Shown: positions 32,917-40,879 of the stretch, one piece after another | Numbering within the stretch: position 1 is the first letter of the stretch | Layout: the number at the start of each line of letters is the position of its first letter | Source of the DNA: JACVRW01 sp038323835 | GTDB taxonomy: Bacteria > Actinomycetota > Thermoleophilia > Solirubrobacterales > Thermoleophilaceae | Assembly: GCA_038323835.1 (NCBI GenBank) | Contig: JBBQHI010000025.1 | Span: 1-57,857, forward strand | Length of the DNA: 57,857 nt | Direction of reading: 5' to 3' | Program-made: the position numbers and the translations under genes | The notes under the pieces: model-generated | The model's input: only the letters and a program-made list of their open reading frames with translations | What the model was told of the DNA's origin: nothing | Database searches by the model: none

Positions 32917-33702
32917 CTAGACCGCGCGAGCGCGCAGCGAGAACATCAGCGGGATCCGGGGCCTGCCCGCGGGCATGCGCCACACGTCGTGGCCGGCGCG
33001 CTCCAGGAAGCCCCAGCGCGGAGAGAGCGTGTGGTCGTGCTCGTGCAGTAGCTCCAGCCGCAGCCCGGTGGCGGTGATCGCGGAGACGATGTCCCCCAGC
33101 GTGTGCTGCCACTCCTCGGTCCGGTTGTGCACCGTGGCCGCGCCGAGGTCGGCATAGGTCCCCGGCTCGTCGAACTCGAGACGAGCGGGGAAGTAGTCGT
33201 TCTCCACCCTCAGTTCATCTTCGGCGAAGACCCACGAGAAGGGATGGAACTCGCTCAGGTAGAGGAAGCCCCCGGGCTCCACCAGGGACGCCACCACCTC
33301 GGCCCAGCGGCGGATGTCCGGCAACCAGTTGATGGCGCCGAGCCCGGTGTAGACGATCTCGAAGCGGCGCCCGCCAAGCGCCGCCGAGGCGTCATGCACC
33401 TCGGCCTGAACGAACTCCCCGTCGAGGCCCGTGCCCGCCGCGATGCTGCGCGCGGCCTCCACCGCAGGCTCCGAGAAGTCGAGCCCGGTGACCGTCGCCC
33501 CGCGGCGAGCCCAGGACAGGGTGTCGAGGCCGAAGTGGCACTGGAGGTGCACGAGCGAGCGGCCGGTCACGTCCCCGACCTCCCCGAGCTCGAACGGGCG
33601 CAGCGTGTCGCGGCCGCCCATGAAGGCCTCCACGTCGTAGAACGCGCTGGCGGTGTGGAGCGGAACGCGTTCGTCCCACCACGCGCGGTTGAGCTCGCTC
33701 AT
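32917..33702 (-). CDS. Class I SAM-dependent methyltransferase
   Basis: Predicted 261 residues. The SAM-binding region reads GRSLVHLQCHFGLDTLSWAR and ATVTGLDFSEPAVEAARSIA. An acidic residue in GLDFSE binds the ribose. VYTGLGAINWLPDIRRWAEV and LVEPGGFLYLSEFHPFSWVF follow. Motif I (HLQCHFGLDTLS) departs from the usual ExGxGxG but is common in one actinobacterial subfamily. The substrate is unknown. Its ATG overlaps the stop of the Lhr helicase gene (ATGA), so the two are translationally coupled and it may modify something related to the helicase's targets. Confidence 0.88.
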   Translation of the reverse strand: MSELNRAWWDERVPLHTASAFYDVEAFMGGRDTLRPFELGEVGDVTGRSLVHLQCHFGLDTLSWARRGATVTGLDFSEPAVEAARSIAAGTGLDGEFVQAEVHDASAALGGRRFEIVYTGLGAINWLPDIRRWAEVVASLVEPGGFLYLSEFHPFSWVFAEDELRVENDYFPARLEFDEPGTYADLGAATVHNRTEEWQHTLGDIVSAITATGLRLELLHEHDHTLSPRWGFLERAGHDVWRMPAGRPRIPLMFSLRARAV

Positions 33703-36700
33703 GCGCTCAGCGTCAGCTTCCGCGGACCCTGCTGGAAGCCGAGCTCGATCAGGAGCCCGCCCACCCCGGAGCCCACCACCGGCTCCCCGTCGAATCGCTC
33801 CACGGCCAGGCGGGGCACGCGCCCGCGGCGCACCGCGTCGGCGAGGGCCTCGAGCGCGGGCCGCAGCCAGCTCTCGTCCGGGTCGCGCAGGCCCACCAGC
33901 CCCTTGCCTCCCCGTTCGAGGTAGAGCACGGGCTCGGCGTCCAGCGTCACCACGAAGGCCCCGGGCACGCGCGCGGGACGCCGCGAGGAGTCGTCGTCGC
34001 GCTTGGGCCAGGGCAGCGTCGCGCCGTAGGCGTTGGCCGGGTCGGTCACAGCCAGCACCCGTGCACCGGAGTCCTCGTCGGCGCGCAGGCTGCGCAGCCG
34101 CTCGATCGCCGCGGGCAGCGCGAACTGCGCGCCGCCAAGGCCCTCCACGAAGTAGCCGCGCCGGGCGGTGCCGAGCGTCTCCAGGTTCGCGAACTCTCCG
34201 TACATGCCGGCGAAGCCTCCGGGAATGCCCTCGGCCAGCACGGTCTCGCGGGTCACGATCCCATAGCGCTCCAGCAGCACCTCCGCGAGCGCCCGCATGC
34301 GCGGGCCGTGAGCGGGCGGGTCGGCGAACAGCGGCGCTGTGAGCGACCAGCGTCCCTGCACCTGCGGCGCGCCGGGACGGCGGCGCCGGGCGAAGCGGCG
34401 GCCGGCCGCGGAGTCACGCCGGGCCAGGGTGAGGCGCGGTGCCCGGAGCGGAGCGAAGGCGTCGTTGGTGACCTCACCGGCCCACACGAGGTCCCAGAGC
34501 GCCTCCTGGAGCTCCAGCGGCTCGGCGTCCACGAGATCGGCCAGGAGGTCGGTCCAGAAGGCCGCGCCCCGCCCCAGGCGTTCGCGGATGATCTCGTGAA
34601 GGGGCTCGGCCGGCGGGTCGCCCTTAACCGGCGGCGGCCCCAGCCAGCGGGCGTCGTCGCGGAAGTACATGGCCACGCGGCCGCTGCTGCGGCCGATCGA
34701 CCCCGCGCCCACCCACACGATCTCACCGCCCGCGCAGAGCTGGTCCAGCCAGGCGGGGGAGTAGCTGCCCGTGCGCCGCGGCAGCACGTCGCGCTCCCAC
34801 ACCTGCGGGGCCACGGCCACGCCCTGGAGCGGCACGAGAAGCTCCCGAAGCCGGTCCACCCCGGCGCCCGAGGCCGGTGCCGAGTCCACTCCCTGCCAGG
34901 CAGGGAGGAAGCGGGCCAGCGCACGCTGCTCGGCCGGCTCCACCTCCTTGCGCAGCGTGGCCAGCGACGCTCGCCGCAGCCGGCGCAGCACGTCGGTGTC
35001 GCACCACTCGCGCTCGCTGCCGCCCGGTCGCAGCTCTCCCTGGACCAGGCGTCCCGAGCGCTCGAGCTCGCGCAGCACCGGCCCGGGGTCCACCCCGTAG
35101 CGCCCGGCGAGGTCGCGTGTGGTGAAGGGCCCGTGGGTGCGGGCGTAGCGGCGGGCCAGGCGGGAGAGCGGCTCCTCCACCTCCTCCAGGAAGGCCTCGG
35201 GAAGCCCTCCCGGGGGCACGGCGCCCAGGGCGTCGCGGTACAGGCCGGCGTCCTCGGAGGCGATCCAGCGCTCCTCGCCTCCGATCCGCATCCTCACCGC
35301 GCGCCGCTGGCGCTCCAGCTCGGTGAGCATCCGCCCCGCCCGCACCGCGCCGAGGCTGCGCGCCTCGCCCTCGTCCGCGGTCAGGTCGCCGAGCGCGCGG
35401 AGCACGTCGTGCATGCCGTCGGAGTTCGCCGCCTGCGTCCGCTCGCTCAGGCGCTGCAGATCGGCCTCCACCTCGTCGAGCGCCGCCGGGTCGATCAGCT
35501 CCCGCAGCTCCTCCTGCCCCAGCAGCTCGCGAAGCAGGTCGCGGTCGAGGGCGAGCGCGGCGGCACGACGCTCCGCGTTCGGCGTGTCGCCTTCGTACAT
35601 GTACGTGGCCACGTAGTCGAAGAGGAGCGAGGACGCGAACGGGGAGGCGCGCTGGGTCTCGACCTCCACGAGCGAGAGCTCGCGCGTGTGCAGGCCGCGG
35701 AGCAGCTCCTCAAGGCCGGGCAGGTCGAGCACGTCACGCAGGCACTCGCGGTAGGTCTCGAGGATGATCGGGAACTGGCCGTAGCGCTTGGCCACCTCGA
35801 GCAGCGACTGGGCCTTCAACCGCTGCTGCCAGAGGGGCGTGCGCCTGCCCGGGTAGGCCCGGGGGAGCAGCAGGGCGCGAGCGGCGTTCTCGCGGAAGCG
35901 GGCACCGAAGAGCGCGGAGCCCGACAGCTCTCGCACGACAAGCTCCTCCACCACGTCCGGCTCGACCATCACGAGGTCGGCCGACGGTGGCTCGTCCGCG
36001 TCGGGGAGGTGCACGATGATCCCGTCGTCCGACCAGATGGCGTCGGACTCGAGGCCGAAGTCGTCCCGGATGCGGGCGGACAGCGCCAGCGCCCAGGCCG
36101 CGTGGACGCGGCCTCCGAACGGCGTAAGGACGCAGAGGCGCCAGTCGCCGATCTCGTCCCGGAAGCGCTCCACCACCACCGTCCGGTCGGAGGGCACGAC
36201 GCGCGTGGCGTCGCGCTGCTCGCGCAGGTAAGCCGAGAGGTTCTTCGCCGCCCGCTCGTCCAGGTCGTAGTCCGCGGCCAGGTCGGCCGGGTCCCGGTCC
36301 ACGGCCTCGCGCGAGAAGGCGCCGATCGCCTCGCCCAGCTCCTTGGGGCGCCCGATCCCCTCGCCCTTCCAGAACGGGATCGCGCCCGGCGCGCCCGGGG
36401 CGGGCGTGACGATCACCCGGTCGCGGGTGATCTCCTCGATCCGCCAGGTGCTCGCCCCGAGCAGGAACGTCTGGCCGGGCCTCGCCTCGTAGACCATCTC
36501 CTCGTCGAGCTCGCCCACCCGCCGGCCGTCCGGGAGGTGCACGCCGTAGAGGCCGCGGTCGGGGATCGTGCCCGCGTTGGTCACGGCCAGCTGGCGGGCG
36601 CCCTTGCGCGCGCGGACCGTGTCCGCCACGCGGTCCCACACGATCCGCGGCCGCAGCTCCGCGAACTCCTCGCTCGGGTAGCGGCCGTCGAGCATGTCGA

Positions 36701-38135
36701 GCACGCTGTCGAACAGCTCGCGGGAGAGCTCCGAGAAGGGGTAGGCGCGGCGCACCAGGTCGTGCAGGTCCCCGGCACGCCAGTCGTCCCCCGCGGCCAC
36801 GATCGCCACCACCTGCTGGGCGAGGACGTCGAGGGGGTTGCGCGGCACCACGGTGGGCTCGATGTCGCCGTCGCGCATGCGCTTGACCACCACTGCGCAC
36901 TCCAGGAGGTCGGCCCGGAACTTGGGGAAGATCCGTCCGCGCGAGACCTCGCCCACGCCGTGCCCGGCGCGGCCGATGCGCTGGAGCCCGGCGGTCACCG
37001 ACTTCGGCGACTCCACCTGGATCACCAGGTCCACGGCGCCCATGTCGATGCCCAGCTCGAGCGAGGAGGTGGCCACCAGGCAGGGCAGCTCACCCGACTT
37101 GAGCAGGTCCTCCACCACCAGTCGCTCCTCGCGGGCCAAGGATCCGTGGTGGGCCCTTGCGACAGCAGCCGGCTGATCCTCCTCGCCCGCCAGGTCGTTC
37201 AGCCGCACGGCCAGGCGCTCCGCCCCCCGGCGGCTGTTCACGAAGATGATCGTGGAGCGGTGCTCCTGCACCAGGCGGAGAAGCTCGGGGTAGATCGCCG
37301 GCCATATCGAGCGCTGGGTGACGGGCGCCTCCAGGGTGCCGAGCCCGGCGCCCACCAGATCCCCGCCCCCGGCGGCGGTGCCCATTCCTCCCACCGCGGG
37401 ATCGGTCACGTCGTGCGCGTCCGGCTCGCGCATGTTCTCCACCGGCACGTGGATCTTCACGTCGAGCGGCTTGCGGATGCCCGCGTCCACCACGGTGCAC
37501 TCGCGCCCGGCGCCCACGAGAAAGCGGCCCACCTCCTGCAGCGGTCGCTGCGTGGCGGAGAGCCCGATGCGCTGCACAGGGCGCTCGGCCTGGTGCTCCA
37601 GGCGCTCGAGCGTCAGCGCCAGGTGGGCGCCGCGCTTGGTTCGGGCCACGGCGTGGATCTCGTCCACGATCACGGCCTCGGCGCCCGCCAGGAACTCGCG
37701 CGCCCGGGACGTGAGCATCAGGTAGAGCGACTCCGGGGTGGTGATGAGAACGTCGGGCGGGGTGCGGAGCATCGCCTGGCGCTCGCGCTGCGGGGTGTCG
37801 CCGGTGCGAATGCCCACCGACACCTCGGCGCCGATCCCCCGGAGCGGAGCGCGCAGGTTCTTCTCCACGTCGTAGGAGAGGGCCTTCAGGGGCGAGACGT
37901 AGACCAGCCGCGTGAGTCGCTCGCCCTCGGGCGGCGGATGCGCCACCAGGCGGTCGAGCGCCCACAGAAAGGCGGCGAGCGTCTTGCCCGAGCCGGTGGG
38001 CGCGGAGAGCAGGACGTTGTGACCCGCGGCGATGGCGGGCCACGCCTTCTCCTGCGCCGCGGTGGGACGCGCGAATGACCGGTTGAACCAGTCACGGACC
38101 TGCGGTGTGAACGATGCGAGCGGATCGGCGGACAC
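33699..38135 (-). CDS. lhr: Lhr-type large ATP-dependent helicase
   Basis: Predicted 1478 residues, full length for Lhr. The SF2 motor has LLSAPTGSGKTLAAFLWALD, AVIVDEIHAVARTKRGAHLA and GLSATQRPLQEVGRFLVGAG. FVNSRRGAERLAVRLNDLAG and SSLELGIDMGAVDLVIQVES follow, ending in QRIGRAGHG. The winged-helix and beta-barrel modules of the Lhr core follow to about residue 860. The actinobacteria-type C-terminal extension then reaches the end. The enzyme unwinds DNA and DNA:RNA hybrids with 3'-5' polarity in response to DNA damage. Its stop overlaps the methyltransferase start. Three downstream genes on the same strand include a Nei-type glycosylase. Confidence 0.96.
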   Translation of the reverse strand: MSADPLASFTPQVRDWFNRSFARPTAAQEKAWPAIAAGHNVLLSAPTGSGKTLAAFLWALDRLVAHPPPEGERLTRLVYVSPLKALSYDVEKNLRAPLRGIGAEVSVGIRTGDTPQRERQAMLRTPPDVLITTPESLYLMLTSRAREFLAGAEAVIVDEIHAVARTKRGAHLALTLERLEHQAERPVQRIGLSATQRPLQEVGRFLVGAGRECTVVDAGIRKPLDVKIHVPVENMREPDAHDVTDPAVGGMGTAAGGGDLVGAGLGTLEAPVTQRSIWPAIYPELLRLVQEHRSTIIFVNSRRGAERLAVRLNDLAGEEDQPAAVARAHHGSLAREERLVVEDLLKSGELPCLVATSSLELGIDMGAVDLVIQVESPKSVTAGLQRIGRAGHGVGEVSRGRIFPKFRADLLECAVVVKRMRDGDIEPTVVPRNPLDVLAQQVVAIVAAGDDWRAGDLHDLVRRAYPFSELSRELFDSVLDMLDGRYPSEEFAELRPRIVWDRVADTVRARKGARQLAVTNAGTIPDRGLYGVHLPDGRRVGELDEEMVYEARPGQTFLLGASTWRIEEITRDRVIVTPAPGAPGAIPFWKGEGIGRPKELGEAIGAFSREAVDRDPADLAADYDLDERAAKNLSAYLREQRDATRVVPSDRTVVVERFRDEIGDWRLCVLTPFGGRVHAAWALALSARIRDDFGLESDAIWSDDGIIVHLPDADEPPSADLVMVEPDVVEELVVRELSGSALFGARFRENAARALLLPRAYPGRRTPLWQQRLKAQSLLEVAKRYGQFPIILETYRECLRDVLDLPGLEELLRGLHTRELSLVEVETQRASPFASSLLFDYVATYMYEGDTPNAERRAAALALDRDLLRELLGQEELRELIDPAALDEVEADLQRLSERTQAANSDGMHDVLRALGDLTADEGEARSLGAVRAGRMLTELERQRRAVRMRIGGEERWIASEDAGLYRDALGAVPPGGLPEAFLEEVEEPLSRLARRYARTHGPFTTRDLAGRYGVDPGPVLRELERSGRLVQGELRPGGSEREWCDTDVLRRLRRASLATLRKEVEPAEQRALARFLPAWQGVDSAPASGAGVDRLRELLVPLQGVAVAPQVWERDVLPRRTGSYSPAWLDQLCAGGEIVWVGAGSIGRSSGRVAMYFRDDARWLGPPPVKGDPPAEPLHEIIRERLGRGAAFWTDLLADLVDAEPLELQEALWDLVWAGEVTNDAFAPLRAPRLTLARRDSAAGRRFARRRRPGAPQVQGRWSLTAPLFADPPAHGPRMRALAEVLLERYGIVTRETVLAEGIPGGFAGMYGEFANLETLGTARRGYFVEGLGGAQFALPAAIERLRSLRADEDSGARVLAVTDPANAYGATLPWPKRDDDSSRRPARVPGAFVVTLDAEPVLYLERGGKGLVGLRDPDESWLRPALEALADAVRRGRVPRLAVERFDGEPVVGSGVGGLLIELGFQQGPRKLTLSA

Positions 38136-38184
38136 GCGACATACGAATGTACCGCGACGGTCTCGCGACCCGGATCGGAGGCGG

Positions 38185-38910
38185 CTAGAGGCTCGCGGGA
38201 TGACGCACGGTGTACCCGCTGCGTGAGCGCATGCGAGCGGTCCAGCGGTTGCCGTCGCTCTTGCTGGAGCTCGTGTCGAAGCGCAGGCCGGCCACCACCA
38301 TGTAGGCGTGGCCCGCGTTGGCCATGATCGAGACCCACTCGCCCCGGCCGCGCTTGCCGAAGGCCTCGAGCGCGCTCGAGTCGAGCTGGGTGTCCAGCAG
38401 CCCGGCGCCGTGCAGCGCGTAGCTCACCGAGCCGGAGCAGTCATAGCCGGAGTCGCGCCAGCTTCCGTGGCCGCCGCCGTACTTGTAGGGCTTGGTGGCG
38501 ATCTCGTTGCCCGCCGCGATGATCTCCGCGACCTCCGGGGGCGCCGAGGCCGGGGGCACGGCCAGGCCGTCGGGGCCGATGGTGGCCCCGTCGCTTGGGG
38601 GTGCCGCGACCTCCGGCTCCCCAACTGCCCGCGCACGCACGAGGCGCTGCTCGGGCCGGGTGGCCACGCCGTCGGCCCTCCGGTCCTCGGCCTGCTCGAG
38701 GTCCATCAGGCTCTCCGCGGTGGCCGGCCCGAACTCTCCGTCCGCCGCGGTGTCGCGCCCCGTGTGGTCCAGGAAGCGCTGGAGCTTGCGCACGTCCCCG
38801 CCGGTCGATCCCTCCCTGAGCGTGCGGGAGGCGTAGCGGGCGGCGAGCGCGTTGCTCGTCACGACGACGGTGATCGCGAGCACGATCAGGAACGGCAGCG
38901 TCCGTTTCAT
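38185..38910 (-). CDS. Secreted NlpC/P60 endopeptidase with peptidoglycan-binding domain
   Basis: Predicted 241 residues. A signal segment (MKRTLPFLIVLAITVVVTSN) is followed by a PG_binding_1 domain (LREGSTGGDVRKLQRFLDHT, FGPATAESLMDLEQAE). The C-terminal NlpC/P60 domain has KPYKYGGGHGSWRDSGYDCS with the catalytic Cys, and a His in NAGHAYMVVAGLRFDT. It hydrolyses cell-wall peptide bonds during growth or division. A ydaO-type c-di-AMP riboswitch occupies its leader, a pairing well known for actinobacterial wall hydrolases. AAGGAG precedes the ATG. Confidence 0.92.
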   Translation of the reverse strand: MKRTLPFLIVLAITVVVTSNALAARYASRTLREGSTGGDVRKLQRFLDHTGRDTAADGEFGPATAESLMDLEQAEDRRADGVATRPEQRLVRARAVGEPEVAAPPSDGATIGPDGLAVPPASAPPEVAEIIAAGNEIATKPYKYGGGHGSWRDSGYDCSGSVSYALHGAGLLDTQLDSSALEAFGKRGRGEWVSIMANAGHAYMVVAGLRFDTSSSKSDGNRWTARMRSRSGYTVRHPASL

Positions 38911-38934
38911 GGGGCGCAGGAACTCCTTCTCTTC

Positions 38935-39072
38935 TATGCGCCTACGGGGTTAGCTGACGGGCTCGCGCCAGAAGAGTGGCGCTACTCGGCTAAGGCCGGG
39001 ATTCGCCCCGAAAGGGTGGGTCCCCCGCTCCCCGTCCGCAGGGCGAACGGGAACTCGGCTATCGAATTGACC
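38935..39072 (-). ncRNA. c-di-AMP (ydaO/yuaA) riboswitch
   Basis: The minus-strand leader of the NlpC/P60 gene contains the conserved blocks of the ydaO motif in order: ATAGCCGAGTTCCCG, GGGGAGCGGGGGACCCA, TTTCGGGGCGAATCC, GAGCCCGTCAGC and TAACCCCGTAGGCGC. Binding c-di-AMP to this RNA switches off expression of wall-remodelling and osmolyte genes. The element ends about 25 bases before the start codon, so it could act on transcription or translation. Exact ends are approximate. Confidence 0.9.
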
Positions 39073-39114
39073 CAGTCACCATAACCAGGTTCTCGGTGCG
39101 GTTAGGCTGCTGCG

Positions 39115-39411
39115 ATGGATCGCCCAGGCCCGCGGCCGGCCGCACTGGCCGCCACCATCGCGTTCGCCCTCGTTCCCGTGGCCTGTGGGGGCGACGACGT
39201 GAAGGACGCTCAGAAGAAGGCCACCGACGCCGCGAACAGCGTCAAGACGGAGGCGCAGGACCTGAAGAAGTCGGTCGATTCCCGGCGCGACCGGGAGGCT
39301 CGGGTGCGCGAGCTGAAGAAGCAGGCGAAGAAGCTGGAGCGCCAGGGGAGCGACCGCGCCGACGACGTTCGCCGCGAGCTCGAGAACGCGCGCGAGGACC
39401 TGTCCCGCTAG
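39115..39411 (+). CDS. Small lipoprotein with coiled coil, hypothetical
   Basis: Predicted 98 residues. The N-terminus has a short basic start, a hydrophobic stretch (AALAATIAFALVPVAC) and a lipobox-like VPVAC just before GGDD, so lipid attachment at that cysteine is likely. The remainder is a charged helix (DAQKKATDAANSVKTEAQDL, VRELKKQAKKLERQGSDRAD), a probable coiled coil outside the membrane. No family was recognised. It is divergent from the c-di-AMP riboswitch/NlpC gene, and its stop overlaps the convergent UdgB gene by four bases. Confidence 0.7.
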   Translation: MDRPGPRPAALAATIAFALVPVACGGDDVKDAQKKATDAANSVKTEAQDLKKSVDSRRDREARVRELKKQAKKLERQGSDRADDVRRELENAREDLSR

Positions 39412-40115
39412 GGGCCGGCCGCCAGCTCGCGCGCACGCGCGAAGACGGCGTCCATCATCTCCTCGGTCAGCCGGCCGGTGAAGGTATTCTGCTGGCTCGG
39501 GTGGTAGCTGCCGAGCAGCACCGGCCCTCCCTCCACCGGATGCTCCGCGCCGTGTCCGAACCGCGGCCGGGGCCGAAGGCCGAGCAATCGGCAGGCCGCG
39601 TCCCAGGCGAAGCGGCCCAGGCACAGCACCACGCCGGGCCGCAGCAGCTCGAGCTCCTCCGCGGCGTAGGGGAGGCAGTTGTCGCGCTCCTCGGGCAGGG
39701 GCCGGTTGGCGGGAGGAGCACAGCGGACAGCCGCGGCCACGAACGCGCCGTCGAGACGCAGGCCGTCCTCGGCGTGCACCGACTCGGCCTGGTTGGCGAA
39801 GCCCGTGCGGTGCATCGAAGCGAAGAGCCAGTCGCCCGAGCGGTCCCCGGTGAAGACCCGGCCCGTGCGGTTGCCGCCGTGGGCCGCCGGCGCCAGGCCG
39901 AGCACGTACACGGATGCGCCCGGGTCGCCGAAGCCGGGCACCGGCCGGCCCCAGTAGTCCTCGTCGCGGAACGCGGCCCGCTTCTCCCTCGCCACGCGCT
40001 CACGCCACTCCACGAGCCGGGGGCAGCGCCGGCAGGAGACCACGCGGGCCTCCAGCCCTTCCAGAGACCCGGGAGGAGCGGAGCCCGGGCGTTGGCCGGG
40101 CGAGCACCGGACCAT
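39408..40115 (-). CDS. Uracil-DNA glycosylase, family 5 (UdgB)
   Basis: Predicted 235 residues from the ATG at 40115. Key motifs are VYVLGLAPAAHGGNRTGRVF (family 5 motif with Ala in place of a catalytic Asp), CAPPANRPLPEERDNCLPY, and GSYHPSQQNTFTGRL. Cysteines VVSCRRCPRLVEW and a later CLP/CLG pair can hold the [4Fe-4S] cluster. It removes uracil and hypoxanthine from double-stranded DNA. The first 20 residues fall inside dispersed repeat copy 3. A GTG at 40043, with GGAGG five bases upstream, would start the protein after the repeat and is a serious alternative. Confidence 0.9.
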   Translation of the reverse strand: MVRCSPGQRPGSAPPGSLEGLEARVVSCRRCPRLVEWRERVAREKRAAFRDEDYWGRPVPGFGDPGASVYVLGLAPAAHGGNRTGRVFTGDRSGDWLFASMHRTGFANQAESVHAEDGLRLDGAFVAAAVRCAPPANRPLPEERDNCLPYAAEELELLRPGVVLCLGRFAWDAACRLLGLRPRPRFGHGAEHPVEGGPVLLGSYHPSQQNTFTGRLTEEMMDAVFARARELAAGP

Positions 40116-40120
40116 GCCTT
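40071..40120 (-). repeat. Dispersed palindromic element, copy 3
   Basis: GGGAGGAGCGGAG, core CCCGGGC-GTT-GGCCGGG (one mismatch between arms), and CGAGCACCGGACCATGCC match copy 1 nearly base for base outside the core. It follows the ABC permease stop and overlaps the 5' end of the UdgB reading frame. This is the only copy not between convergent genes, but it still lies just beyond a gene's 3' end. Confidence 0.78.
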
Positions 40121-40123
40121 CCT

Positions 40124-40879
40124 TCAGTCCTTGAGCCTTCTGCCCGTGGTGAACAGCCACTGGGCCCACGCGTAGGTGGGCACGGCCAGCGCGGCGGTCA
40201 CGCCCAGGCACAGCCACACGGACACGTCGGACTCGCCCAGGAACCCGAAGCGCACTCCGTTTACGAGGTAGAAGACCGGGTTCACGTGCGAGAGCTCGTG
40301 CCAGGGGGAGGGCAGGATGTCCACGGAGTAGAAGACCCCGCCCACGAACGCGAGCGGCAGGATCACGATGTTGGCGATGAAGGTGGTGTGGTCCCAGGTC
40401 TCCGCGTAGATCCCCACCACCAGGCCGAGCGACGCGAACAGCACGAGGCCGAGGGCCACCGCGGCGATCAGGGCGAACGGCCGCTCCACCGGGACGCCCA
40501 CGAGCAGCACCGACAGGACCAGCAGCGAGCCTCCGATGGCCAGGGCGCGGAACAGGCCGCCCACCGTGTACCCGAGCGTCATCTGCCAGGGGCGCATGGG
40601 TGCGGACAGGACGTCGTTGATGTACCGGTCGAAGCGGGCCTGGAAGATCGTGGACGCGTTGTTGGCGTAGGCCGCCTGCACCATGCCCATGGTGATCAGC
40701 CCGGGCACGATGAACACGTCGTAGTCCACGTCGCCCACGTGCTTGATGCGCCCGCCGAGCGACAGCCCGAACACGAGGATGAAGAGCAGCGACGAGACCA
40801 CCGGCGCCAGCACCGTCTGGGTCCAGAGCTTGGACACCCGCAGGGTTTCGCGGCGGCAGAGCCAGGCCAGGCCCGTCAT
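40124..40879 (-). CDS. ABC-2 type transporter permease
   Basis: Predicted 251 residues with about six membrane segments, e.g. VSSLLFILVFGLSLGGRI, LFRALAIGGSLLVLSVLLVG and PFALIAAVALGLVLFASLGL. The ABC-2 signature region near the end is LPLAFVGGVFYSVDILPSPW then HELSHVNPVFYLVNGVRFGF. It forms the channel of a drug, lipid or polysaccharide exporter with the ATPase encoded just upstream, whose stop it overlaps in ATGA. The cargo is unknown; the rhamnose-nucleotide genes nearby make a glycan or glycolipid possible. The stop precedes dispersed repeat copy 3. Confidence 0.93.
   Translation of the reverse strand: MTGLAWLCRRETLRVSKLWTQTVLAPVVSSLLFILVFGLSLGGRIKHVGDVDYDVFIVPGLITMGMVQAAYANNASTIFQARFDRYINDVLSAPMRPWQMTLGYTVGGLFRALAIGGSLLVLSVLLVGVPVERPFALIAAVALGLVLFASLGLVVGIYAETWDHTTFIANIVILPLAFVGGVFYSVDILPSPWHELSHVNPVFYLVNGVRFGFLGESDVSVWLCLGVTAALAVPTYAWAQWLFTTGRRLKD

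Noticed and set aside
34308..38078. A very long open frame (over 1200 codons) opposite the Lhr helicase gene
   Set aside because: It is the mirror of a GC-rich gene; the Lhr frame shows all helicase motifs, while this one has biased Arg/His/Leu content and no domain.
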